In this document: in pieces, positions 1 through 6,648 of the stretch
Position numbering within the stretch: the first letter of the stretch is position 1
Layout: every line of letters begins with the position of its first letter
NCBI GenBank assembly: GCA_027858325.1
Contig: JAQICU010000283.1
Coordinates: forward strand, 1-6,771
Direction: 5' to 3'
DNA: 6,771 bases
Source of the DNA: Candidatus Cloacimonadota bacterium
GTDB lineage: Bacteria > Cloacimonadota > Cloacimonadia > Cloacimonadales > TCS61
Made by a program: the position numbers and the translations under genes
The notes under the pieces: generated by a model
Seen by the model: only the letters and a program-made list of their open reading frames with translations
What the model was told of the DNA's origin: nothing
The model's database searches: none

Positions 1-2
1 GT

Positions 3-2840
3 ACTCAGTCTGCAGAATCTGTTACTGCTACCATAACAACAGATAACGATTTTGTTACGATCACAGATGATGTTGAAGACTTTGGCTCAATTCCATCCGG
101 CAATGCTGTATTCTCTACCGATGATTTTGATCTTTCCTTTGCTGAAGAAGTATTCGGCGGAACTGAGATTCAACTGAATGTTCTCATAGAAGATGGAAGT
201 GGTAATCAGTGGGCTGATATGATAATTCTGGTTGTAAATGGAATTGATCTTTATGCTTCCGATTATGTTGTTTATAATGGTGGAAATGGAATATTAGATC
301 CGGGTGAGGAAGTTGATATTGCAGTAACTCTTACCAATATTGGATCGATTGCAGCACATGGTATTGAAGGGATTTTAAGATGCAGTAACACTGGAATATC
401 TATTCCAGATAGTATCGGAACTTTTGAATCTATATATCCAGGCGATGAAGGTGATAATTATGCTGATCTCTATGTTGTTAATGCCAGCTTTCAGATTATT
501 CCCGGTTCGCAAATACCTTTTACATTAGAGTTAACTAACTCAGATGGTTTTAATAATACGATATCATTTATTATTAATGTAGGAGTAGTATTTATTACAG
601 ATCCGCTTGGTCCTGATGAATACGGTTATTATTGTTACGATAGCTATGATATAAATTATGATTCTACACCCGTATATAATTGGATAGAGATAGATCCGTC
701 ATATGGCGGATCAGGTACTTCATTGAACCTATATGATAATGGTGATACGGGCGATACAGAAAATGTAAGTATGCCGTTCTCATTTAATTTTTATGGAATT
801 CCCTATAATATGATCAGTGTCTGTTCAAATGGCTGGATTGCACCTGGTGGAAGTACTCAGGGTTCTTTCATGAATAGTCCAATACCCGGACCTCAAGGTC
901 CATCACCCATGATCGCTCCTTTCTGGGATGATTTGAAAACTGGCAGTGGAAATGTATTCTATTATCACGATACGGATCTTCATATGTTCATTGTTGAGTG
1001 GTCTCGTATGCAGAATGATGAAGATAGTTTTGAAGAAACATTTGAGATGATGATCCTGGATCCGGTTTATTATTCAACACCAAGCGGCGATGCTGAAGTT
1101 CAATTTCAATACAAAGTTATCAACAATACCAGTGCTGGTAATTATCCAGGCAATCATGGACAATATTCTACAGTTGGTCTTGAGGATCATACAGGAACTA
1201 TCGGATTAGAATATACTTTTAATAACTCTTACCCAACTGCTGCAATACCTCTTCAAAATGAACTTGCTTTAAAATTCACTACAGCAGGATCAATAATTCA
1301 GGATCCTCCTATTGCTAATTTCAGCCATGATAGCTATAACTTAGTACTTTTACCGGGAGGAACCGAAACAAGACAATTAGAGATTTCCAATACAGGAGAA
1401 GCAAATCTTGTCTATAATATTACAAAGAACTATAATACTCCAGACGATGGTTCGGGTGGACCTGATGCATATGGATATGTTTGGATTGACAGTAATGAAA
1501 TGAATGGTCTAGAATATGGATGGCGAGATATTTCAGCAATTGGTACTGAAGTTACTTTTACACACAATGATGAAGGAACCGAATTAATGCCGATTGGATT
1601 TGATTTTATTTTCTATGGTACTTTCTATTCAGAGTTTAGAATTAATCCAAATGGATGGATTGGCTTTGGTGATGATAATACAGAATGGAATAATTTATCC
1701 CTTCCGCATCCTGACAGTCCAGGGCCCTCCTTGATACCATTCTGGGATGATCTTGATCCGTTACAAGGCGGTAGCGTTTATTATTATAGTACTTCTGATA
1801 GCCTGGTTATCTGGTTCGATGATGTGATACACTTCCCTGGAACTTATAATGGAACTTATGACTTCGAGATTATTGTTTATGAAAATGGTGATGTTCTTTA
1901 TCAATATCGTACTATGGATGGAACAATTGATTCTGCAACGATCGGTTTACAGAATGAGGCGGGGAATATAGCTCTGCAAATGGTGTATAATGGAAATTTT
2001 GTTGAAGATGAATATGCTGTCTTAATCGAAAGAATAATTGACTGGGTCGATTTAGATCAAACATTTGGTTACATTCCCAGTGGAGAAACGAACATAATTA
2101 CAATTGAAGTTAGCGCTGAAGAATTAAATATTGGTGATTTTCAATGTGATCTATTGATTACAACAAACGATCCAGAAGCCTTTTCAAGTACGATTCCTAT
2201 TAATTTACATATATTATCTGAGGTACCGATAATAAGTTTATCTGAAGATGAATTGGATTTTGGTAATGTGCAGATCGGAGATGATGCATCAGATACACTT
2301 TATGTAAGTAACCTGGGTGAAACTAACTTAGAAGTTACAGATATTACAACCGAACTTATTGAATATGTTGTATCTCCTGTCAGCTTTATCCTGCCATCAG
2401 GAGAAACTCAAGCAGTTGTTGTAACTTTTATTCCTCAAGAAGAACAGCTTTACGAAGATGTGTTGATCATAGAAAGTAATGACCCAATAAACTATCAATA
2501 TGAGGTTTCGCTTAGTGGAGCGGGTTACGAACCAACAGGATTGGATGATCAACTTCCGCTAGTTACAAAAGTTAATCAAAACTATCCAAATCCTTTTAAT
2601 CCAGAAACTACAATTGCATTCTCTATTGCAAATAGTGAACAGTATACACTACTTGAGATATTCAATATTAAAGGGCAGAAAGTTAAAACTCTTGTGAATG
2701 AAAAACTTGAGGTTGGTCAGTACAATGTTGTTTGGAGCGGTACTGATAATTCAGGAAGAAAAGTTTCTTCAGGTGTTTATTTCTATAAGTTCGATGCAGG
2801 AAATTATCAAAAAATAAATAAAATGTTATTAATAAAATAA
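3..2840 (+). CDS. C-terminal part of a large modular secreted/surface protein with a sorting domain (5' end outside window)
   Basis: The frame is open from position 3 to the TAA at 2838-2840, 945 residues. The first ATG (219) lies inside a continuing Ig-like domain and has no Shine-Dalgarno sequence, so the true start is upstream. Modules in order: the end of an Ig-like domain (about 3-235); a second Ig-like domain with an NGILDPGEEV motif (about 240-590); a nidogen-like beta-sandwich (612-1280) with PFSFNFYG, SNGWI and APFWDDL; an Ig-like linker (about 1305-1430) with a SNTGEANLVYN motif; a second beta-sandwich (1461-2030) with FIFYG, NGWIGFG and PFWDDL; an Ig-like domain (about 2037-2215); an ASH/HYDIN-like domain (about 2223-2528) with LDFGNVQIG and SNDP motifs; and a C-terminal sorting/FlgD-Ig-like domain (2577-2837). 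Such tails commonly follow C25 gingipain-like or subtilisin-like catalytic domains in Cloacimonadota-type bacteria. No catalytic residues are visible here, so a peptidase role is inference. The product is probably exported and displayed at or released from the cell surface. Confidence 0.9.
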   Translation, partial: TQSAESVTATITTDNDFVTITDDVEDFGSIPSGNAVFSTDDFDLSFAEEVFGGTEIQLNVLIEDGSGNQWADMIILVVNGIDLYASDYVVYNGGNGILDPGEEVDIAVTLTNIGSIAAHGIEGILRCSNTGISIPDSIGTFESIYPGDEGDNYADLYVVNASFQIIPGSQIPFTLELTNSDGFNNTISFIINVGVVFITDPLGPDEYGYYCYDSYDINYDSTPVYNWIEIDPSYGGSGTSLNLYDNGDTGDTENVSMPFSFNFYGIPYNMISVCSNGWIAPGGSTQGSFMNSPIPGPQGPSPMIAPFWDDLKTGSGNVFYYHDTDLHMFIVEWSRMQNDEDSFEETFEMMILDPVYYSTPSGDAEVQFQYKVINNTSAGNYPGNHGQYSTVGLEDHTGTIGLEYTFNNSYPTAAIPLQNELALKFTTAGSIIQDPPIANFSHDSYNLVLLPGGTETRQLEISNTGEANLVYNITKNYNTPDDGSGGPDAYGYVWIDSNEMNGLEYGWRDISAIGTEVTFTHNDEGTELMPIGFDFIFYGTFYSEFRINPNGWIGFGDDNTEWNNLSLPHPDSPGPSLIPFWDDLDPLQGGSVYYYSTSDSLVIWFDDVIHFPGTYNGTYDFEIIVYENGDVLYQYRTMDGTIDSATIGLQNEAGNIALQMVYNGNFVEDEYAVLIERIIDWVDLDQTFGYIPSGETNIITIEVSAEELNIGDFQCDLLITTNDPEAFSSTIPINLHILSEVPIISLSEDELDFGNVQIGDDASDTLYVSNLGETNLEVTDITTELIEYVVSPVSFILPSGETQAVVVTFIPQEEQLYEDVLIIESNDPINYQYEVSLSGAGYEPTGLDDQLPLVTKVNQNYPNPFNPETTIAFSIANSEQYTLLEIFNIKGQKVKTLVNEKLEVGQYNVVWSGTDNSGRKVSSGVYFYKFDAGNYQKINKMLLIK
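612..2030 (+). repeat. Two tandem nidogen-like beta-sandwich modules within the first CDS
   Basis: Two divergent copies of one module lie at about 612-1280 and 1461-2030, separated by a short Ig-like linker. Each opens with PD(E/A)YGY, continues with a PxxFxFxFYG strand (774 and 1590), an NGWI motif (828 and 1650) and a PFWDDL motif (918 and 1737), and ends with a strand containing IGL(E/Q). The distance from the opening motif to PFWDDL is 306 nt in copy 1 and 276 nt in copy 2. The likeness to nidogen (NIDO)-type domains is by motif only. The role is probably adhesion or domain packing in an extracellular protein. Confidence 0.7.
2577..2837 (+). other. C-terminal sorting / FlgD-Ig-like domain, copy 1
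   Basis: The last 87 residues start with QNYPNPFNPET and continue with IFNIKGQKVKTL, a VVWSGTDNSGR turn, the SSGVYFYKF strand and a terminal KMLLIK. This is the pattern of the type A C-terminal sorting domain known from type IX secretion in Bacteroidota, and also widespread in Cloacimonadota, Marinimicrobia and relatives. In type IX systems it directs passage across the outer membrane and is usually cleaved off. No secretion-machinery gene is present in the window, so the route used here is inferred. Confidence 0.9.
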
Positions 2841-2845
2841 AAAAT

Positions 2846-2850
2846 AGAGG
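2846..2850 (+). promoter_or_regulatory. Ribosome binding site for the repeat protein
   Basis: AGAGG ends 8 nt before the ATG at 2859, in the 18-bp gap after the previous stop codon. It supports this ATG as the start. The absence of room for a promoter or terminator suggests that the two genes share a transcript. Confidence 0.7.
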
Positions 2851-2858
2851 TTAACAAA

Positions 2859-5800
2859 ATGAAAAAATTATTGATTGTACTCTTTGTTGTGTCAATTTCA
2901 CTAATAAACGCACAATTAGAGTGGAATGAAGAAATTCCAGTTAGACAAGGTGTGAATATTGAATGGTACAGATCTGCAAATGGTGTTGATGGCGGGGTTG
3001 TTTTTGTCTGGTCAGATACACGAACAGGAGTAAGAGATATTTGGGCTCAGAAATATGATGCTAATGGTAATAAAATGTGGGAAGAAGATGGATTATTAGT
3101 GAATGGTGAATATAGTCGGCAGGAAGATCCGGTTATTATTGAATCTGGAAACGGAGATGTGATTATTGCCTGGGTTGATTTCAGAAACGAAGAAGCTGGC
3201 GATATATATGCCCAAAAAATATCCAGTGATGGTGTATTACAATGGGCAGAAGAAGGTGTTCCTCTTTGTCTGTTTGAAGATATTCAAATATCATTGAATA
3301 TTGTACCTGACGACAATGGCGGTGCTTATGTAATCTGGCTTGATAGTAGAGCTACGGCTGGTACTGATATTTACGGAACTCATATTAATACAGATGGAAA
3401 TATTGTTTCCGGTTGGGCAACCGATGGTAATTCTATTACCAATGCAAGTGGTAGCCAGAATCAGCATACATTCTGGGAAGATGGTTCAAATGGTGCAGTT
3501 GTAGCATGGCATGACGAAAGAAATCCTGATGATGCTGATATTTATATGCAGCGGATTGCTCCAAATGGAGATCTTCTTTGGGATGAAAACGGCAACCTGC
3601 TAACTGGGGCTGTTGGTCTACAGGAAAAACCAAAGATCACTCCCGATGGGACAGGAAACTTTATATTCTCATGGCGCGATATGGGTACAGATACATCTGG
3701 TGATATTAAAGCTCAAAGAGTCGATTTGAATGGTGATCTGCTTTGGGTAAATGAAGTGGAAGTGTATGTCGGAGAAGCAATCCAGCGTAATGCACGGATT
3801 ACCAAGGCTTCCGATAATGGAGCTATAATTGTATGGGAAGACGGTAGGAATGAATCAAGTGAAAATTATAAGGATCTTTATACCCAAAAACTCGATATTG
3901 ATGGTAACTTACAATGGAATGCCTCTGGTATAGAGATCGTTCAAGCATTAAATAATCAACTAAACCCGCGTATAAGTGCTGACGATAATGGCGGTGCATG
4001 GATCATTTGGGAAGATGGAAGAGTTAATAATCATCCTCATGAAGATATTTATATTCAGCACGTGAATGCTAACGGAACATTTGAATTGCCGGTAAACGGT
4101 TTTGATGTATGCTCCGCTGATGGTTGGCAATTCTCGCCGCTTGTAAAACTCTCCGAGAATAAAATTTTCTGTGTTTGGGGAGATAATAGAACTGGCTCAA
4201 CAGGATTGTATGTTCAATTGTTGGATAGCTCAGGAAACACAATATTAGAAGATGACGGTGAGATAATCTATTATGGACTCTGTGGAGATTCGCATAATCA
4301 ACAGTTATTGACTAATAATGATAAAAAAATTGTGATCTGGGAAGATACAAGAAATGCAGGTTATGGGTTCCAAATTTATTATCAGGTAATTAATGATGAT
4401 GGCTCTTTTGAACTTGAAGTAAATGGTCAGTCAATAACAGATCTTACAGGTTTTGATCAGGCAAGTATGGATGCTGATATCTATCCTGATTCCGATTTAC
4501 TTACTATGGTCTGGGAAGAAAATAGACTAGGTTACAAACAAGTTTATGGACAAGCCGTAGATCTTGAAGGGAACATGGTCTGGTCACAAACTGAAGGTTT
4601 ACAGCTTGGTGAATCAACTGCTGAGCAGACGAAACCGAAGATCTCAATAGTTGATAATAATAGTACACTCGAATATTATGTAGGTTGGGAAGATTTTGCT
4701 GTGTCTGATGATTCCCGAATAGTGGGTCAGAAAATTACTAATGGTAATTTGGAATGGGGAACAGGTGGTAAAACCATCGTTGATAGAGTTGGTAACGATA
4801 AACTGTGTGATGTGTCCCAGAGTTATTACGTGTGGCAAAGTGTCGGGTATAACACAAACTTATTCTGCATAATGGTGGATGAAAATGGTGATCCTGCAAC
4901 TGGATGGGATACTGAAGGTTTGGATGTTTGTATAGAAGATGCTAATCAGAATAACGCTAGATTAATGGAAGTTCCTGATGGTTTACTGATAGTTTGGGAT
5001 GATTATAGGAATGGTAGTATTGATATTTACGGACAGATCGTAACTCCAGAAGGAGAGATACTTTGGGAAGAAGGCGGTATCCCACTTATTGATCATGACC
5101 ATGATCAATATTTTTCAAATATGATCTATGAAGATGCAATTTTCATAGTTTGGGAAGATTTCCGTTCAGGCGATCATTATGATGTGTACATGCAGAAATT
5201 TGATATAAATGGAAATGAAATCTGGCAAGTTGATGGTGTTGAAGTTGCTGTTCAGAATAGCAACCAGCAAGCACCCTATTTAGTAAGTGATGGTACTGAA
5301 TTTATGGTGTTCTGGGAGGATTACACTAATGTAGATGAATCTGAATTATTGGGACAAATGCTTGATGAAAATGGTGAAATGGTGTGGTCGAGTACCGGGC
5401 TTACCATTTGCAGTGAGCTGAAGAATCAAAATGCTCCTAAAGCTGTTTACCAAGGAGGATATTCATATGTGATATGGGAAGATACTCGTTCAAGTGGGAA
5501 AACTGATATTTATAATGTATATATTCAAAAGGTAATGTTTGAGCCGGTTGGTGCTGATGATCCTCAGATTCATCATCCGGGTTATGAATTAATGCAAAAT
5601 TATCCAAATCCATTTAATCCTACAACGAATATTGATTTCAGTTTGAAAGGAGATTTTTATGTCTCTCTTAAGATCTACAATATACGTGGACAGATTGTAA
5701 AAACACTGGTTGCTGATGAAATGCAAGCTGGATATCATAGTGTGGTTTGGAACGGAAAAGATGATTCAGGCAAAAGTGTGTCCAGCGGTATATATCTTTC

Positions 5801-5867
5801 GGGTTTTGACACAAATAATGAAAGTGGTGATTATACAAGTGTGAAGAAAATGATCCTCCTAAAATAG
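2859..5867 (+). CDS. Secreted 16-repeat (probable beta-propeller) protein with C-terminal sorting domain
   Basis: This is a complete 1002-residue protein. Residues 1-18 form a signal peptide: a Lys-Lys start, a hydrophobic core, and cleavage expected in INA|Q. Residues about 20-893 are 16 tandem units of about 55 residues. The consensus is hhhhWxDxR, then DIYxQ, then a turn such as DxNGxxxW, then G and a QxxP-like segment. Residues 913-1002 are a sorting/FlgD-Ig-like domain opening QNYPNPFNP and ending KKMILLK. Core tryptophans W51 to W873 recur every 49-58 residues. No Asp-box, protease or glycosidase motif was recognised, so the biochemical role is unknown. One beta-sheet blade per unit is the natural reading, giving one or two propellers that bind a ligand or partner outside the cell. 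The gene lies 18 bp after the preceding gene and 7 bp before an M14 carboxypeptidase gene, which suggests co-expression. Confidence is high for the gene and its export, moderate for the fold. Confidence 0.95.
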   Translation: MKKLLIVLFVVSISLINAQLEWNEEIPVRQGVNIEWYRSANGVDGGVVFVWSDTRTGVRDIWAQKYDANGNKMWEEDGLLVNGEYSRQEDPVIIESGNGDVIIAWVDFRNEEAGDIYAQKISSDGVLQWAEEGVPLCLFEDIQISLNIVPDDNGGAYVIWLDSRATAGTDIYGTHINTDGNIVSGWATDGNSITNASGSQNQHTFWEDGSNGAVVAWHDERNPDDADIYMQRIAPNGDLLWDENGNLLTGAVGLQEKPKITPDGTGNFIFSWRDMGTDTSGDIKAQRVDLNGDLLWVNEVEVYVGEAIQRNARITKASDNGAIIVWEDGRNESSENYKDLYTQKLDIDGNLQWNASGIEIVQALNNQLNPRISADDNGGAWIIWEDGRVNNHPHEDIYIQHVNANGTFELPVNGFDVCSADGWQFSPLVKLSENKIFCVWGDNRTGSTGLYVQLLDSSGNTILEDDGEIIYYGLCGDSHNQQLLTNNDKKIVIWEDTRNAGYGFQIYYQVINDDGSFELEVNGQSITDLTGFDQASMDADIYPDSDLLTMVWEENRLGYKQVYGQAVDLEGNMVWSQTEGLQLGESTAEQTKPKISIVDNNSTLEYYVGWEDFAVSDDSRIVGQKITNGNLEWGTGGKTIVDRVGNDKLCDVSQSYYVWQSVGYNTNLFCIMVDENGDPATGWDTEGLDVCIEDANQNNARLMEVPDGLLIVWDDYRNGSIDIYGQIVTPEGEILWEEGGIPLIDHDHDQYFSNMIYEDAIFIVWEDFRSGDHYDVYMQKFDINGNEIWQVDGVEVAVQNSNQQAPYLVSDGTEFMVFWEDYTNVDESELLGQMLDENGEMVWSSTGLTICSELKNQNAPKAVYQGGYSYVIWEDTRSSGKTDIYNVYIQKVMFEPVGADDPQIHHPGYELMQNYPNPFNPTTNIDFSLKGDFYVSLKIYNIRGQIVKTLVADEMQAGYHSVVWNGKDDSGKSVSSGIYLSGFDTNNESGDYTSVKKMILLK
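2916..5537 (+). repeat. Sixteen tandem ~55-residue WxDxR / DIYxQ / DxxGxxxW repeats
   Basis: The first-strand tryptophans are residues 51, 105, 160, 217, 272, 326, 384, 440, 494, 552, 610, 659, 713, 765, 819 and 873 of the repeat protein. The mean spacing is 54.8 residues. Good copies read like WEDTRNAG or WDDYRNGS, followed by DIYGQ and a turn such as DINGNEIW. Copies at 272, 552, 610, 659 and 819 have a degenerate WxDxR core. The array begins with a half unit (about residues 20-45) and ends with a half unit (about 869-893). The DxNGx turns recall Delta-60-type repeats, but the WxDxR strand is different, so I do not assign a named family. Confidence 0.9.
5087..5110. repeat. Perfect 11-bp inverted repeat with 2-nt spacer inside the repeat gene
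   Basis: TATTGATCATG at 5087-5097 pairs perfectly with CATGATCAATA at 5100-5110 around the spacer AC. It lies in codons for the IDHDHDQ stretch of the repeat protein. It could form a hairpin in RNA or DNA. The alternating GAT and CAT codons are largely self-complementary, so protein composition may explain it. Confidence 0.6.
5595..5864 (+). other. C-terminal sorting / FlgD-Ig-like domain, copy 2
   Basis: These are the last 90 residues of the repeat protein, starting QNYPNPFNPTT, with IYNIRGQIVKTL, a VVWNGKDDSGK turn and a final KKMILLK. The same domain type ends the upstream gene product, so both are probably exported by the same route. The usual SSG(V/I)YFY strand is SSGIYLSGF here, and a few residues are inserted before the last strand. 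The first 26 nt (5595-5620) match 2577-2602 at 24 positions. Confidence 0.9.
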
Positions 5868-5868
5868 G
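5866..5868 (+). promoter_or_regulatory. Weak Shine-Dalgarno (AGG) for the carboxypeptidase gene, overlapping the upstream stop
   Basis: AGG at 5866-5868 overlaps the TAG stop of the repeat gene and sits 6 nt before the ATG at 5875. With only 7 nt between the genes, translation may be coupled to the upstream gene. Confidence 0.45.
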
Positions 5869-5874
5869 TAAATC

Positions 5875-6648
5875 ATGAAACAAATAATTACGTTAATATT
5901 AATCTTGCTTGTTGCAGGTCTTTCTGCACAAGTTGTGCTGGACCCAAGATATCATACTTATGAGGAGATACTTCAGGAGATCAATGACCTTCAGACAAAT
6001 TATCCTGATATTGTAATGGTTCAGCAGATTGGAACCACTCTCGGTGCAGTTCCATATCAAGATCCAATCCCTATCTATGCTGTAAAACTTTCTAACAACG
6101 TTACTGTTGATGAAGATGAACCGGCAGTAATGTATGCTGGTCAGGTTCATGCAGAAGAAGTGCTTGGCATTGAGATCACCATGTATATGATAAATGATAT
6201 TGTTGAAAATAGACTGGTAGATCCTTACAACGTCTGGCTGGATAACCTGGAAATGTGGTTCGTTCCAACCTATAATCCGGAAGGGCTACAGGTTGTAATG
6301 GATGGTTGGGATATTACTTACAGAAAGAACAAAAGAGATAATAACGAAAATGGTGTTTTTGATTATGAAGTAGTACCCGGTGGAGACATAGACGGAGTAG
6401 ATACTAACAGAAATTATGGGTTCAACTGGATTCATGGTGATGAATTTGGAGTAGGTGGTCCCCAAGAGTGGAACGACTATTATCGTGGACCTGGTCCGTT
6501 TTCTGAAGGTGGAACTCAAGCAATACGAAATCTTGCAGAAGAACAACACTTTATTTATTCTATCAATTGGCATTCATCCAGAACAGGAGATTTTTCTGAA
6601 AAATCGAGACTTTCTCCTATTTCCTCCCGAATCTGTTCCAATGCCTGA
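5875..6648 (+). CDS. Secreted M14-family zinc carboxypeptidase, truncated after the third zinc ligand
   Basis: This is an exported metallopeptidase of the carboxypeptidase A (M14) family, which removes C-terminal residues from peptides. Residues 1-18 form a signal peptide with predicted cleavage LSA|Q. The M14 signatures are in order: H92-x-x-E95 in GQVHAEE (first two zinc ligands); NPEG at 134-137; RKNKR at 150-154, containing the Arg likely equivalent to CPA Arg127; GVDTNRNY at 174-181, equivalent to the substrate-binding Asn144-Arg145; GPFSEGGTQAI at 207-217; and H233 in NWHSSRTG (third zinc ligand). After about residue 243 the sequence stops looking like M14 and ends at a TGA after 14 more residues. 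The regions carrying the equivalents of Tyr248 and catalytic Glu270 are missing, as is any sorting domain, so the product as written would be inactive. The break coincides with the palindrome at 6589-6605. Family assignment is firm; the 3' end is probably not native. Confidence 0.9.
   Translation: MKQIITLILILLVAGLSAQVVLDPRYHTYEEILQEINDLQTNYPDIVMVQQIGTTLGAVPYQDPIPIYAVKLSNNVTVDEDEPAVMYAGQVHAEEVLGIEITMYMINDIVENRLVDPYNVWLDNLEMWFVPTYNPEGLQVVMDGWDITYRKNKRDNNENGVFDYEVVPGGDIDGVDTNRNYGFNWIHGDEFGVGGPQEWNDYYRGPGPFSEGGTQAIRNLAEEQHFIYSINWHSSRTGDFSEKSRLSPISSRICSNA

Noticed and set aside
219..221. ATG at 219 as the start of the first gene
   Set aside because: It has no ribosome binding site, the residues after it form no signal peptide, and the frame is open and domain-like back to position 3.
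693..712. 20-nt palindrome with one mismatched pair in the first gene
   Set aside because: It is inside coding sequence with a codon-level explanation (IDPSYGGS) and has no sign of a regulatory setting.
3436..3633. Minus-strand frame opposite the repeat gene
   Set aside because: It lies wholly within the strong plus-strand repeat frame; its translation is His/Gln-rich with no domain likeness, which is an antisense shadow.
4644..4838. Minus-strand frame opposite the repeat gene
   Set aside because: Shadow of the plus-strand coding sequence, with no ribosome binding site or recognisable domain.
2916..5537. Sialidase/BNR Asp-box propeller for the repeat protein
   Set aside because: No SxDxGxTW Asp-box is seen; the DxNGxxxW turns are similar only in part, and the strand motif WxDxR differs.
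5668..6150. Two minus-strand frames opposite the sorting domain and the carboxypeptidase start (5668-5883 and 5899-6150)
   Set aside because: Both are antisense to clearly coding sequence and their translations show no protein character.
6286..6573. Minus-strand frame opposite the carboxypeptidase
   Set aside because: Antisense to the NPEG to third-zinc-ligand region of the M14 gene; no support of its own.
6589..6605. The palindrome as a rho-independent terminator for the operon
   Set aside because: The stem is mostly A/T pairs, the loop is a single base, and no T-run follows; it also lies within coding sequence.
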